Assembly (NCBI RefSeq): GCF_002313155.2
Contig: NZ_NWFK02000001.1
Span: forward strand, 3,038,001 to 3,102,000
Length of the DNA stretch: 64,000 bases
Direction of reading: 5' to 3'
Origin: Psychrobacter sp. FDAARGOS_221
GTDB taxonomy: Bacteria; Pseudomonadota; Gammaproteobacteria; Pseudomonadales; Moraxellaceae
In this document: in pieces, positions 10,363-20,116 of the stretch
Layout of the letters: each line of letters begins with the position of its first letter
Numbering within the stretch: the first letter of the stretch is position 1
Notes under the pieces: model-generated
Told to the model about the DNA's origin: nothing
Seen by the model: the letters and a program-made list of their open reading frames with translations, nothing else
Databases searched by the model: none
Program-made: the position numbers and the translations under genes

Positions 10363-11891
10363 AGCTCTTTTTTCTCCGTAGGATAATCACGGCGTAACTG
10401 TCTTCTTAAGGCAGCCATCCATAAGTAAGTTAAAAAGACGAAAGGGAATCCAGCGAAAGATCCAACAGCCTTAATGCCTTCTATTTTTCCGGTAACAACA
10501 ACCGCATAAGCAACTAAAGCAATCAAGACACTCCAGACCACCGCTTTATAACGGCTTTCAGTACGTCCATCATGACTGGTCATAATACCTAAAGAAATGG
10601 CGGCACTGGTAACAGTAGTGACCACAAATCCTAAGAATAAAATAACGGTCACCACTTTAGTGACGGCAGAGCCAGGTAGCATCTCTAGAAGATAGTAGAA
10701 GGTGCCTTCATAATCGCCTTTATTAGCAATTTCGGCTAATTTACCGCTACCTTCAATGGTATCGAGTAGGCTAAAACCTGAGAAAACGGAAAACCATATA
10801 ACGATAAATCCAGTTGGAACAAGGATGCTAGCAAGTACAAACTGGCGAACTGTCCTACCATAAGAAATCTTTGCTAAAAACACACCAACAAAAGGTGCCC
10901 AAGTGACCCACCACACCCAATAAGCCATGGGATACCATACAATCCAATCACGTGGTTCAAATAAATACAATTCAAATGAATGCGGTATGGTTTGTGTCGC
11001 TATATTGCCAACAGCGACGACCATCGTACTTAGAAAATAATGACTTGGTCCAACTACAAAAACAAAGGTAAGTAAGGCTAATGATAAATAAACGGTCATA
11101 TTACCCAAAAAGGTCATACCTTTAGCAATTGGTAAAATGGCTCCTAATGTATATAAAGCCGTAATAACGATTAATATAATGGTTTTCCAGCCTAATGAAG
11201 CAAAAGAAATACCAGTGATAATCTCTAAGCCTGAACCTATTTGTCCTGTTGCCATTGCTACTGATGAGGAAACAGATAAAGCAATTGATATAATCGCTAA
11301 AGCTGTAATAATGATACCAACTGGTTTCACCCAACGCTTTTTGGGAAAGGCTTTTTGCAAGGGAGCGGCAGGGCTGAACTCCATCTTATGCTGATATGCA
11401 AAATAAGCCATAACAATGCCGGCTAATGTATATAATGCCCATGCCGGCAAGCCCCAAACGTGCAGTGCTAGGCTCATCGCGTTGCCAACCTGTTCATATG
11501 TGGCTAGGCTGGTATCTTTAACGCCGATAGAGGATTGATAGTAGTGCCATAAGCCTTCGATAGGTCCGTAAAAGACGATACCAACCCCGATGCCAGCGGT
11601 AAAAAGCATGTTCATCCATGTTAAAAAGGAGTATTCGGGTTTGGCTTCTTTACCTCCGAGGCGAATATTACCATAACGTGAGAAGGCGACTGTTAGGCAA
11701 ACAATTAATGCCAATAAAGGCAGCCACATTATTAACCAATCAAATGCTTGATAGAAAAAGTTACTGGCTGCAATAATAACACCGGTTAACACGGTTGGTT
11801 TCCAGACTGCAATAGCAGCAATAATACCAACCAATATAGCCGTATACAGAAAATAGTTTATTCTCTTAGACTCATTGATGTTAAGACTCAT
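10359..11891 (-). CDS. BCCT family betaine/carnitine/choline-type transporter
   Basis: A 510-residue inner-membrane secondary transporter with about 12 hydrophobic helices, importing a quaternary ammonium osmolyte or related compound. Seen: GIGVGIVFYGPIEG in the third helix, corresponding to the glycine-rich GMGIG stretch of BCCT carriers, and the family signature WWVTWAPFVGVFLAKISYG. The C-terminal tail is very short, unlike the long osmosensing tail of BetP or BetT. The longest frame starts at 11936, but the ATG at 11891 has GGGGAG eight bases upstream and is preferred. Its stop overlaps a 41-residue membrane peptide gene. Substrate cannot be told from sequence. Confidence 0.92.
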   Translation of the reverse strand: MSLNINESKRINYFLYTAILVGIIAAIAVWKPTVLTGVIIAASNFFYQAFDWLIMWLPLLALIVCLTVAFSRYGNIRLGGKEAKPEYSFLTWMNMLFTAGIGVGIVFYGPIEGLWHYYQSSIGVKDTSLATYEQVGNAMSLALHVWGLPAWALYTLAGIVMAYFAYQHKMEFSPAAPLQKAFPKKRWVKPVGIIITALAIISIALSVSSSVAMATGQIGSGLEIITGISFASLGWKTIILIVITALYTLGAILPIAKGMTFLGNMTVYLSLALLTFVFVVGPSHYFLSTMVVAVGNIATQTIPHSFELYLFEPRDWIVWYPMAYWVWWVTWAPFVGVFLAKISYGRTVRQFVLASILVPTGFIVIWFSVFSGFSLLDTIEGSGKLAEIANKGDYEGTFYYLLEMLPGSAVTKVVTVILFLGFVVTTVTSAAISLGIMTSHDGRTESRYKAVVWSVLIALVAYAVVVTGKIEGIKAVGSFAGFPFVFLTYLWMAALRRQLRRDYPTEKKEL

Positions 11892-12099
11892 TTTACGAGC
11901 TCCCCAATACAATGGCTGACGGTCATAATAAACCATCGGCTTAGTTAATAAGGTTTTCTAAAATATATTAATAGATTAACCTATATTGCCGCTTTATTAC
12001 TATACCTATTTAAAACCTATACTAGGCAAGATTAATAAAATAACTCAGTAGAATGGTTGCTTAATTTAATAGCAGAAGATAAAGAACCAGGAGAGTATC

Positions 12100-12525
12100 T
12101 TGATCCATTTATCCCCAATAAAACGTCGCTTAGTCTATGTGACTGTCTTTGAGATTATTGCCATCATCATGTCGACCTATATCTTAATGTGGCTAAGCAA
12201 TAGTGAGGCAGTGGAGTCATTACCGGTTGCAGTGATGGTGTCGGTGACGGCAGTGATATGGAATTTTATATTTAATACTGGGTTTGAAGCGTGGGAGAGA
12301 CGACGCCAAAATCACGAGCGCACGTTTTTAATTCGTAGCATGCATGCAATAGGCTTCGAGGGCGGATTAATCTTAATTTGCTTACCGCTATATATGATTT
12401 GGTACAAGGTTGGCCTGTATCAAGCGTTTATGATGGAGGCAGCATTGCTGTTGTTTTTCTTAGTTTATACCTTTGTGTTTACCCTGATATTTGACAAAAT
12501 TTTTGCATTACCCAATCAGTCATAA
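12100..12525 (+). CDS. PACE efflux family membrane protein, copy 1
   Basis: A 141-residue inner-membrane protein of two bacterial transmembrane pair (BTP) domains with four predicted helices, the PACE family typified by the Acinetobacter chlorhexidine exporter AceI. The acidic residue essential in the first helix of AceI is matched by Glu18 (VFEIIAI), and the FNTGFEAWERRR and FTLIFDKIF stretches resemble the repeat ends. The start is TTG preceded by AGGAGAG, confirmed by the parallel copy downstream. PACE proteins export biocides or polyamines in exchange for protons; the substrate here is unknown. Confidence 0.88.
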   Translation: MIHLSPIKRRLVYVTVFEIIAIIMSTYILMWLSNSEAVESLPVAVMVSVTAVIWNFIFNTGFEAWERRRQNHERTFLIRSMHAIGFEGGLILICLPLYMIWYKVGLYQAFMMEAALLLFFLVYTFVFTLIFDKIFALPNQS

Positions 12526-12639
12526 TCACAATCATAATGCTCTATTAAAAAGAGAACTACTGAGTTGTATTTTTATGATTTCACAATAGAGTTATCATTT
12601 TTAGTTTGATGTAGTGTCTTTAATTTTATGGAGAGGGCT

Positions 12640-13065
12640 TTGATTTATTTATCCCCGCTCAAGCGTCGCTTAGTGTATGTGATAGTCTTTGAAGTAGTCG
12701 CTATTATTTTGTCCACGTATATTTTAATGTGGATTAATGGCGGTGAGACGATGGAATCATTACCGGTGGCGGTGATGGTGTCGCTGGCCGCTGTGATTTG
12801 GAATTTTATCTATAACACAGCATTTGAGGCGTGGGAGCGTCGGCGTCAAAACCAAGAGCGTACGCTGTTGGTTCGCAGTATACATGCGGTCGGTTTTGAG
12901 GGTGGGCTGATTTTAGTTTGCCTACCGCTTTATATGATTTGGTATGACGTTGGGGTATATGAAGCGTTTATGACGATAATAGGTTTGTTGCTATTTTTCT
13001 TAGCTTATACTTTTGTATTTACTTTGATATTTGATAAGATTTTTCCACTGTCTAATCAGCAGTAG
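12640..13065 (+). CDS. PACE efflux family membrane protein, copy 2
   Basis: A tandem paralogue of the gene at 12100, also 141 residues when read from the TTG at 12640, which aligns exactly with the first copy's start; an ATG four codons earlier at 12628 overlaps the GGAGAGG ribosome binding site. The two proteins are nearly colinear, with most differences conservative. The first-helix Glu18 is retained. They are 114 bases apart and probably co-transcribed. Possibilities are a heteromeric pair, as in paired small multidrug resistance proteins, or a recent duplication with divergent substrate. Confidence 0.87.
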   Translation: MIYLSPLKRRLVYVIVFEVVAIILSTYILMWINGGETMESLPVAVMVSLAAVIWNFIYNTAFEAWERRRQNQERTLLVRSIHAVGFEGGLILVCLPLYMIWYDVGVYEAFMTIIGLLLFFLAYTFVFTLIFDKIFPLSNQQ

Positions 13066-13133
13066 TCTAAGTAATTGTTATTTATACCTTAACCATTATT
13101 TCCATGCTTTAACCAGTGATTTGTGACGATAAC

Positions 13134-13162
13134 AAAAGCCCCTTTATAATAAAGGAGCTTTT
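13134..13162. terminator. Weak bidirectional terminator
   Basis: AAAAGC/GCTTTT and CCTTT/AAAGG paired around one C-A mismatch with a five-base loop, between the convergent PACE and enoyl-CoA hydratase genes. Confidence 0.55.
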
Positions 13163-13206
13163 ATTGTCTGTATCGTATGAATTAAAATGGATATTTGAAG
13201 TAAGCG

Positions 13207-14007
13207 CTACTTATTGTAAACCGGCTTACGTTTTTCAACGAAAGCCGTGATGCCTTCGATAAAGTCATCGGTTTTGGCCAAGCGAGCTTGCTGTAATACT
13301 TCCATGTCTAACGCCTCATTAAGACCAGAGTAGGCATGGGTATTCAGCATATGCTTCATGGTTGCCAAAGCAGTGGCGGGCAGGGAAGCCAAGCGAGTGG
13401 CCAATGTCATTACCGCATCATCTAACTCGTCAGCACTAACCACTTGATTAAGTAGGTTTAAGTCATCCATATCCTGTGCAGATATCTTCTCACCTAGCAT
13501 AATAAGCTCAGTGGTCTTAGCCGGTCCAATCAGATGGTTTAACAAATATACGCCGCCTGCATCAGGTACTAAGCCGATGTGTACAAAGGCTTGTAAGAAT
13601 TTAGCGGTGTCGCTGCTTACACGGAAGTCGCAGGTCAAGGCTAAGTTCATGCCAGCACCGGCAACGGCGCCTTCAAGTTTTGCGATGATAGGTTTGTGCA
13701 CTTTGCGCAGCTTTAAGCTAACTTCACCAGCGCCTTCAACCATGCCTTTTAAGGTATTTGATAAGCTGTCTTTGTCCATGCCGTTAGACAGCATTTCTTT
13801 GATATCGCCGCCACTTGAGAAGTTGCCGCCAGCACCTTGCAGGATAATGACACGTACCTCATCATCAGCTTCGGCTTTATTTAACACTTCCATTACGCTG
13901 TTTTTTAAAGGCGTGCTAAAAGCATTTAGGCTTTTTGGATCATTTAGCGTAATGGTAGCAATATTATTTTCAACGCTATACAAAACGAGAGACTGAGACT
14001 GGGTCAT
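13207..14007 (-). CDS. Enoyl-CoA hydratase/isomerase family protein
   Basis: A 266-residue crotonase-fold protein acting on acyl-CoA thioesters. Seen: the CoA-binding SSGGD loop at 64-68, the oxyanion-hole stretch GAVAGAG at 113-119 and LVPDAGG with Asp149. The position that holds a catalytic Glu in classical hydratases appears to be Phe142, while Asp149 matches the PaaG-type isomerase/hydratases, so an isomerase or auxiliary beta-oxidation role is more likely than the standard hydratase. The ATG has AGGA eight bases upstream. It stands alone, not in a fad operon. Confidence 0.85.
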   Translation of the reverse strand: MTQSQSLVLYSVENNIATITLNDPKSLNAFSTPLKNSVMEVLNKAEADDEVRVIILQGAGGNFSSGGDIKEMLSNGMDKDSLSNTLKGMVEGAGEVSLKLRKVHKPIIAKLEGAVAGAGMNLALTCDFRVSSDTAKFLQAFVHIGLVPDAGGVYLLNHLIGPAKTTELIMLGEKISAQDMDDLNLLNQVVSADELDDAVMTLATRLASLPATALATMKHMLNTHAYSGLNEALDMEVLQQARLAKTDDFIEGITAFVEKRKPVYNK

Positions 14008-14123
14008 AATCGATATCCTGCGATTAATAAAATATAAGTGCTAGAACGGTTTATATTTAAGTGGCTGTTTATATTATAAATAACGCTTTAAATTGTAAAT
14101 AACTGATAGGTTGAAATAAAGGT

Positions 14124-15173
14124 CTAGCTCATTGTCTGCTGTTTAAGCATGGTTAAGAATTTTACCACTTGATCGGGTAGGGTTGCCCACGAGGTGACCA
14201 AGCGGACGATACTATACTCATCGTCTACGGCTTCCCATTCATAGAAGTCAAACTCAGTCTTTAAGTGGGTGATCAAGGTGTTGGGCATTTTAGCAAATAC
14301 TTGATTACTTTGGGTCGGTACAAACAGCTCTAAGCCGCAGTCAACTATACCTTGCGATAGCTGAGCAGCCATCGTATTGGCGTGACGACACAGCTCAAGA
14401 TATTTATCATCTTTTAATAACACATCAAACTGTAGCGCTAGCAAATAACCTTTTGCCAATAAGCCGCCATGCTGCTTGAGATAAATATTAAAGTCTTCGG
14501 CAATCTGCTCGTTAGGAATGATTAAGATTTCACCGAACATGGCGCCCATCTTTGTTCCGCCAAACCAAAAGATATCGGTTAATTCTACAAAGTCGGCCAA
14601 AGTGACATTACGCTGGTCTGGATTGTCATGATAGCTGGCGATGGCAGCGCCTAAACGTGCACCATCCATAAATAAATACATGTCATGTTCGCGGCAAAAC
14701 TCAGAGATAGCCTTTAACTCTTCATAGCTATACACAGTACCAAGCTCAGTGGTATTAGAGATGTAGACCGCTTTGGTACGCACCACATGAGGGGCGAAGC
14801 TGTGACGCATGCGAACTTTACGTAACGCTTCAATGGTGAGCTTTCCATTGGTTGATGGCGCTAAAATCACTTTGTGACCGGTCGCTTCAATTGCGCCTGC
14901 TTCATTAACAGCGATATGTCCTGTGTCACAGGCGATAATACCATCGATGGAGTCGAGCATAGCATCGATACAGACTAAATTGGCTTGAGTACCAGTAATG
15001 CCAAAATGAATGGCAATATCTGAGTTGCCAAGTTGCTGCTGAACAGTATTGCGGACTTTGGCTGAGAACTCATCGTAGCCATAGCCTTTATGTTGTTGTA
15101 GGTGGCTATCTTGTAAGGCGGCGATGATGTCGGGATGGGCGCTTTCGCTATAATCATTCAAAAACTGATACAT
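14124..15173 (-). CDS. Threonine aldolase family PLP enzyme
   Basis: A 349-residue fold-type I PLP enzyme of the beta-eliminating lyase/threonine aldolase family, expected to cleave L-threonine or allo-threonine to glycine and acetaldehyde. Seen: GITGTQANL at 58-66 for phosphate binding, FMDGARLGAA with Asp170 and Arg173, and WFGGTKMGA with the likely Schiff-base Lys208. It belongs to the branch lacking the N-terminal LRSDT motif of E. coli LtaE, so exact substrate preference is uncertain. Monocistronic; a cluster of GTACA motifs lies upstream. Confidence 0.82.
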   Translation of the reverse strand: MYQFLNDYSESAHPDIIAALQDSHLQQHKGYGYDEFSAKVRNTVQQQLGNSDIAIHFGITGTQANLVCIDAMLDSIDGIIACDTGHIAVNEAGAIEATGHKVILAPSTNGKLTIEALRKVRMRHSFAPHVVRTKAVYISNTTELGTVYSYEELKAISEFCREHDMYLFMDGARLGAAIASYHDNPDQRNVTLADFVELTDIFWFGGTKMGAMFGEILIIPNEQIAEDFNIYLKQHGGLLAKGYLLALQFDVLLKDDKYLELCRHANTMAAQLSQGIVDCGLELFVPTQSNQVFAKMPNTLITHLKTEFDFYEWEAVDDEYSIVRLVTSWATLPDQVVKFLTMLKQQTMS

Positions 15174-15568
15174 GACGGGATTTTAACTCTCTGTTGGGGA
15201 TTGGTCTGTCACAAAAAAAGCCTGTTTTAAGATACGCCACTTAATACAGTCAACGTCATATAAAGCTGTCAAAATACAGGGTAACCAAGTGCGAATACGA
15301 CCAAATTAGACGTGGCAAGGGTACAACTTAACTGTTTTATAACACTATGACTAGGGGTGTACAGACGATATGTGTACATTAAGTTTGGTATCAAAACAGG
15401 CCGAAGAAGTACAATAAAAAATAATAAAGGTACAACAATAAATAAGTTTTTTAATTATAAAGGGTTAGCGTTATTTTAAACACTAACTTGCTAGTTTTTC
15501 AGCTATTTTTTATTAAGTTAGCTAGCTTTTTATCAATCAGCTTAAGGTTATTAATTAGATTCATATCA
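15174..15568. other. Intergenic region between dnaB and the threonine aldolase gene
   Basis: This 395-base gap contains five GTACA motifs between 15321 and 15434, including two TGTACA palindromes (15358-15363 and 15373-15378) spaced nine bases apart, and an AT-rich stretch after the dnaB stop. No clear gene or strong terminator was found. Confidence 0.5.
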
Positions 15569-17008
15569 TTATTCATCCGCTTCAAAGGCAGCATCGGCCA
15601 TGAAGTGATCTGGTGTTAGGTTAATAAAGCGCGTGTATTGACCTTCGAATGCTAGGCGCACAGTACCAATTGGACCGTTACGCTGCTTACCAATGATAAT
15701 CTCAGCAACGCCTTTTAGATCAGAGTTTTCGTTATAAACCTCATCACGATAAATAAAAGTAATCAAATCCGCATCCTGCTCAATCGCACCTGACTCACGT
15801 AAGTCAGACATGATGGGGCGTTTGTTGGGACGGTTTTCCAGACTACGGTTAAGCTGAGATAGAGCGATCACTGGGCAGTTCAATTCACGAGCCAAGGCTT
15901 TCAAACTACGTGAAATCTCAGAAATCTCTTCCACACGGTTACCACTTAAGCTGGGTACTTTCATCAGCTGCAAATAGTCGACTACGATTAAGCCCAAGCG
16001 TCCATCATGGTTTTTGGCGATACGGCGACAACGTGAGCGCAGCTCTGAAGGCGGTAAGGCAGTACTGTCATCAATATATAAGTGCTTTTCTTGCAAGTGG
16101 GTCACAGCGTTCATCATACGTGCCCACTCATCTTCATTCATTTGACCTGAGCGCAAATTGGTTTGGTTAATTTGGCCCCAAGAAGAGAGCAGACGCATCA
16201 CGATTGATTCTGCGGGCATCTCCATTGAGAACACCACTACTGGCAGGTTTTCATGGAATAACACACCTTCAGCTAAGTTCATCGCAAAAGTGGTCTTACC
16301 CATAGAAGGACGGGCGGCGACAATAATCAAATCACCCGCTTGCAAGCCTTGAGTTTTATTATTGAGCTCAGTGAAAGGGGTTTGCAGACCAATCATGCCA
16401 TCTGGGTTGTTCTTTAACTCATCGATTTGCTCGATAACATTGGCCAATACCGAGTTGATATCCGCCGGTCCACGTTGCTCAGCACGCTTGTTATGCTGCT
16501 CGTTAATAGCGAAAATCTTAGACTCAACAGTATCTAGAATTTCACTGACGCCACGCTCTCTTGGATCATAAGCGAGCGCTAGCATTTCATTACCCGTGGT
16601 AATTAACTGACGCAATGTCGACAGCTCACGCACACGCTGAGCGTAGGCGGTCAGGTTAAATAAGGTACCCGGGCTTTGAGTCAGGATATCGGCAAGATAG
16701 CTTTCACCTCCGGCTTGTTTTAGCAGCTTTTGCGAGCTTAGCCAGTCATGCACCATCACCGTATCATACGGTTCGCCAACCATCGCTAGATGTGAAATCG
16801 CCGCAAAGATATGCTGATGACGTCCGGCATAAAAATCATCTTGAGAGACGATATCAGACACCTTCTCAAAAGACTCTTCGATACTCATTAGCGAGGCGAT
16901 CAGTGCTTTTTCGATGTCGATATTATGCGGCGGCTGCTGGCTGAGTAAGTCGGTTAAGCCTGCATCATTATTGTCTTTTTTGTCACTTTTTTTGTTGCTG
17001 TCTGCCAT
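15569..17008 (-). CDS. dnaB: Replicative DNA helicase
   Basis: Hexameric 5'-3' helicase that unwinds the replication fork. The 479-residue length is typical. Seen: a charged N-terminal tail, the DnaB N-terminal helical domain (about 25-130), a linker, and the RecA-like C-terminal domain with Walker A ARPSMGKTT at 232-240 and Walker B LIVVDYLQLM in the 340s; SQLNRSLENRPNKRP follows as expected. No intein is present. In many relatives dnaB sits near rplI and alr; here neither neighbour is visible. Confidence 0.97.
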   Translation of the reverse strand: MADSNKKSDKKDNNDAGLTDLLSQQPPHNIDIEKALIASLMSIEESFEKVSDIVSQDDFYAGRHQHIFAAISHLAMVGEPYDTVMVHDWLSSQKLLKQAGGESYLADILTQSPGTLFNLTAYAQRVRELSTLRQLITTGNEMLALAYDPRERGVSEILDTVESKIFAINEQHNKRAEQRGPADINSVLANVIEQIDELKNNPDGMIGLQTPFTELNNKTQGLQAGDLIIVAARPSMGKTTFAMNLAEGVLFHENLPVVVFSMEMPAESIVMRLLSSWGQINQTNLRSGQMNEDEWARMMNAVTHLQEKHLYIDDSTALPPSELRSRCRRIAKNHDGRLGLIVVDYLQLMKVPSLSGNRVEEISEISRSLKALARELNCPVIALSQLNRSLENRPNKRPIMSDLRESGAIEQDADLITFIYRDEVYNENSDLKGVAEIIIGKQRNGPIGTVRLAFEGQYTRFINLTPDHFMADAAFEADE

Positions 17009-17063
17009 AGGGTACTTGTCTTTTTAAATTGGATAACTAATGGGGCTGTTAATGGGTGCCGCT

Positions 17064-17133
17064 GTATTTGCTTTAATGTATTTACTTTAACGTATTCGGT
17101 TTAATCTGTTGGGTTTAAAGAGCTAGGTTTAAT
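17064..17133. repeat. Degenerate 14-bp tandem repeat, five units
   Basis: Five consecutive 14-base units (17064, 17078, 17092, 17106, 17120), the first three beginning GTATT and all ending in TTTAA plus one base. Identity decreases toward the last units. Confidence 0.65.
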
Positions 17134-17574
17134 ATCAGTGATATGATTAATAGTATTCAATCACCAGTAGAACCTGTGGAAAAAAGGGATGGTGCTATGG
17201 TGTTAGGTTAATAGATTTAATGAGTTTTAGCTATTTGCATTCAAACGTCATGTCATATTGGAGCGATTAATACGTTTGTCATTTATAGGCTTTAATTTGG
17301 CCCTAACGGTTGTCATTTCTGCTAATAGTATAGTGGCTTGTTTGGTCACAACAATCAGACTTATCTTGCAGTGATATCGATTGTGTTATTGTTTATGATA
17401 AAGTGGCGGCATGCAGCAATAAAACAAGTGAAAAATTAAAGCATGACGCATTTTATAGGGAACTGATAAGTGTAGCATAAAGCCCAAATAACTAAAACGG
17501 CATTGTCCTACGTACTCATATATAAGTGCACCCGTTTAACCATCCGTTTTACTTACGTTAATTAAGCATATCAG

Positions 17575-17664
17575 TTAAATAAAGCGAATGTATTAAATAA
17601 ACAGTTTCATTTAAATAAATAGACTCTGTTAAATAAACAGACTCCGTTATATAAAGTAAATCAA
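17575..17664. repeat. Degenerate 18-bp tandem repeat, five units
   Basis: Five 18-base units starting at 17575, 17593, 17611, 17629 and 17647; four begin TTAAATAAA and the fifth TTATATAAA. The tract ends about 57 bases before the pdxA start. Confidence 0.75.
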
Positions 17665-17721
17665 TCAAATCAAAAGAAACCCCAAATTAAGATAAAAATA
17701 TAGCTATAAAAGGCAACTTAG

Positions 17722-18909
17722 ATGACCAATACAGCAAATAATCATAAGCATAAGCGCAATGCGCCAAATAATAAGATGAGCATCACACCATCGAAAAAGC
17801 CATTAGTAGTCACCACCGGTGAACCTGCCGGCATAGGGATGGATATTGTGCTACAACTGGCGGTGCAGGGTAAGCTGCAAGCGTTAGAGCATCCAGTTAT
17901 TGTGTTGGCCGATGAGACTGTGCTAAAGCAGCGTGCACAGGCCATCTATGGCGAGCAGATATTTGAGCAGTATCCCAACCTATGGCAGCGTATTGATAGT
18001 GAACAGGATATCAGTGAGCAACTGGCTACACACGAGTCAGATAATGCTGCGCCACGCTTTTATATGATTGATGTACCTTGTGCAGCACAAGTGACAGCGG
18101 GTCAGTTAAATGTACAAAATGCGCAGATGGTGATTAACCAATTAAAACTGGCGCACCAATTGGCGATATCAGGGTCTGCTGCTGCAATCGTGACAGGGCC
18201 ACTGCAAAAGTCGGTTCTGATAGATGCGGGTATTACGCTGGCTGATGGCAGTATGTTTACTGGGCATACTGAATTCTTTATGCAACAAAGTGGCTGCGAC
18301 AAAGTGGTGATGATGTTGGCCAATGCCGCCATGAAAGTGGCTTTAGTCACTACTCACTTACCATTAAGTCAGGTAGCAGCGGCTATTACTACTGAAAACC
18401 TACAAAAAACCATACAAATTTTAATGGCCGATTTAAAACAAAAATTTGGCTTATCTCAGCCTAAAGTATTGGTTTGTGGATTAAATCCACACGCTGGAGA
18501 AGATGGTCATTTGGGTACAGAAGAGATTGATATTATCAATCCAGTACTGCGTGAGTTTCAGCAACAAGGCATGGATTTGTCATTAGCGATGCCTGCTGAT
18601 ACCTTATTTACGCCCAGACATTTGCAGCAGTGTGATGCGGTGCTTGCCATGTATCATGACCAGGGCTTGCCGGTATTAAAATCACATGGCTTTGGCGATA
18701 CGGTTAATTTGACCTTGGGTCTGCCTTACATTCGTACCTCAGTCGATCATGGTACCGCGCTTGATTTGGCCGGTCATCCGGTTAAGCCAGAAGCCAATCA
18801 AAATGGCCAAGTCGATGATATCAAGCAAGTCGCAAATAGCCATAGCCTGTGGCAGGCATTGACTATGGCATCTGATATGGCCAATGCAACCGTGCCTGAT
18901 TTGCGTTAA
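17722..18909 (+). CDS. pdxA: 4-hydroxythreonine-4-phosphate dehydrogenase
   Basis: NAD-dependent, metal-requiring enzyme of the DXP-dependent pyridoxal phosphate pathway. Seen: TTGEPAGIGMD near the N-terminus, VTGPLQKSVL, the metal-ligand histidine regions MFTGHTEFF, GLNPHAGEDGHLG and AMYHDQGLPVLK, and the C-terminal DHGTALDLAG. At 395 residues it is longer than the E. coli enzyme (about 330), through a hydrophilic N-terminal tail of some 27 residues and an insertion near residues 88-115. The first ATG has AAAGG eight bases upstream, so the tail is kept. As in E. coli it precedes rsmA. Confidence 0.95.
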   Translation: MTNTANNHKHKRNAPNNKMSITPSKKPLVVTTGEPAGIGMDIVLQLAVQGKLQALEHPVIVLADETVLKQRAQAIYGEQIFEQYPNLWQRIDSEQDISEQLATHESDNAAPRFYMIDVPCAAQVTAGQLNVQNAQMVINQLKLAHQLAISGSAAAIVTGPLQKSVLIDAGITLADGSMFTGHTEFFMQQSGCDKVVMMLANAAMKVALVTTHLPLSQVAAAITTENLQKTIQILMADLKQKFGLSQPKVLVCGLNPHAGEDGHLGTEEIDIINPVLREFQQQGMDLSLAMPADTLFTPRHLQQCDAVLAMYHDQGLPVLKSHGFGDTVNLTLGLPYIRTSVDHGTALDLAGHPVKPEANQNGQVDDIKQVANSHSLWQALTMASDMANATVPDLR

Positions 18910-18985
18910 ATTTATACATCTGCCGGCCTGATTGCGGGCTAATTATGCTAAACTAAATCCTTTTATAATTGATAATTAAGACCTT

Positions 18986-19903
18986 ATGACACAATCAAAT
19001 TCTAGCAAACATCCTTTGCATGGCACCTTACAAAAAGCAGCCAAACATCAACCACGTAAACGTTTTGGTCAAAACTTTTTGCATGACGCCAGTGTTATCT
19101 CTCAAATTGTAGACAGTATTGGTCTCAATAAAGACGACAATCTGGTCGAAATTGGTCCAGGTATGGGCGCCTTGACTGAGCCGTTACTTGAGCAAGTAGA
19201 TGCCATGACAGTGATTGAGCTGGATCGAGATTTGGCAAGTAGCTTACGTATTAGAATTGGCGCCAACAGTCATCCTAACTTTAATATTATCAATACCAAT
19301 GCGATGCATTTTGATTATTCCAGCCTGTATCAACAGCCAGATGCTGAACAAAGCACGGCTGGCAAGAAGCTGCGTATTGTGGGCAACCTGCCATACAATA
19401 TTTCTACGCCATTATTATTTACGCTGCTTGACTACGCAGATATCATTGAAGATATGCACTTTATGCTGCAAAAAGAAGTGGTTGAGCGTATCACCGCAGA
19501 AGTGGGCAGCAAGATTTATGGTCGCTTGTCAGTCATCATGCAGTACTTCTGCGAAACTGAGTATTTATTAACTGTACCTAGAGGTGCGTTCAATCCGCCG
19601 CCAAAAGTAACCAGTGCTGTGTTTCGCTTACGTCCGCATCAACAAAAACCTGTGGTCGCTGAAGATGAGAAACTGTTTGCCTTGGTAGTACGTGAGACCT
19701 TCAACCATCGCCGCAAAACCTTGCGTGCCATTTTCAAACAATCTTCATTAATGCCAACCTTAACTGATGCCGATTTTGAAAGCATTGGCATATCATCAAG
19801 TGCGCGTCCAGAGACGTTGGATGTAAAAGACTTTGTGGCATTAAGCAATGTGGTGAATATCAAGCAACAACAGCAAGCTGAAGAAGATAATCAATCAGAA
19901 TAA
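18986..19903 (+). CDS. rsmA: 16S rRNA (adenine1518/1519-N6)-dimethyltransferase
   Basis: Known also as KsgA; dimethylates two adjacent adenines in the 3' hairpin of 16S rRNA during small-subunit maturation. Seen: RFGQNFLHD, the SAM-binding [18 protein letters not shown], and the catalytic NLPYNIST motif; [11 protein letters not shown] follows. The 305-residue length is slightly above the usual 270-290, with a basic N-terminal tail and a Gln-rich C-terminal tail. It follows pdxA by 76 bases, consistent with the pdxA-rsmA-apaH order known from enterobacteria. Confidence 0.96.
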   Translation: MTQSNSSKHPLHGTLQKAAKHQPRKRFGQNFLHDASVISQIVDSIGLNKDDNLVEIGPGMGALTEPLLEQVDAMTVIELDRDLASSLRIRIGANSHPNFNIINTNAMHFDYSSLYQQPDAEQSTAGKKLRIVGNLPYNISTPLLFTLLDYADIIEDMHFMLQKEVVERITAEVGSKIYGRLSVIMQYFCETEYLLTVPRGAFNPPPKVTSAVFRLRPHQQKPVVAEDEKLFALVVRETFNHRRKTLRAIFKQSSLMPTLTDADFESIGISSSARPETLDVKDFVALSNVVNIKQQQQAEEDNQSE

Positions 19904-20116
19904 ATGAGTTGTATCTGTATCTATTTATCAGCTGTAAAATAAGCAGTTGTTTTAATGTCCCAGTCACTTAAGTATTGGGTAATTAGAGCTGTTAATAATT
20001 AAAGTTATTAAACATAATACTGATTGGAATTTGATATCAGTATTGCGGATGATATACCCTAAAGTAATGTTTACAAGGTATTTTTAACTAAAATAATATG
20101 AGACTAGAGTAATTAT

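Larger units (their letters stand above)
17009..17721. other. Divergent intergenic region dnaB / pdxA with two repeat tracts
   Basis: A 713-base AT-rich gap between divergent genes. It holds two degenerate tandem repeat tracts, listed separately, and must contain both promoters. No open frame, tRNA or terminator was convincing. Confidence 0.5.
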
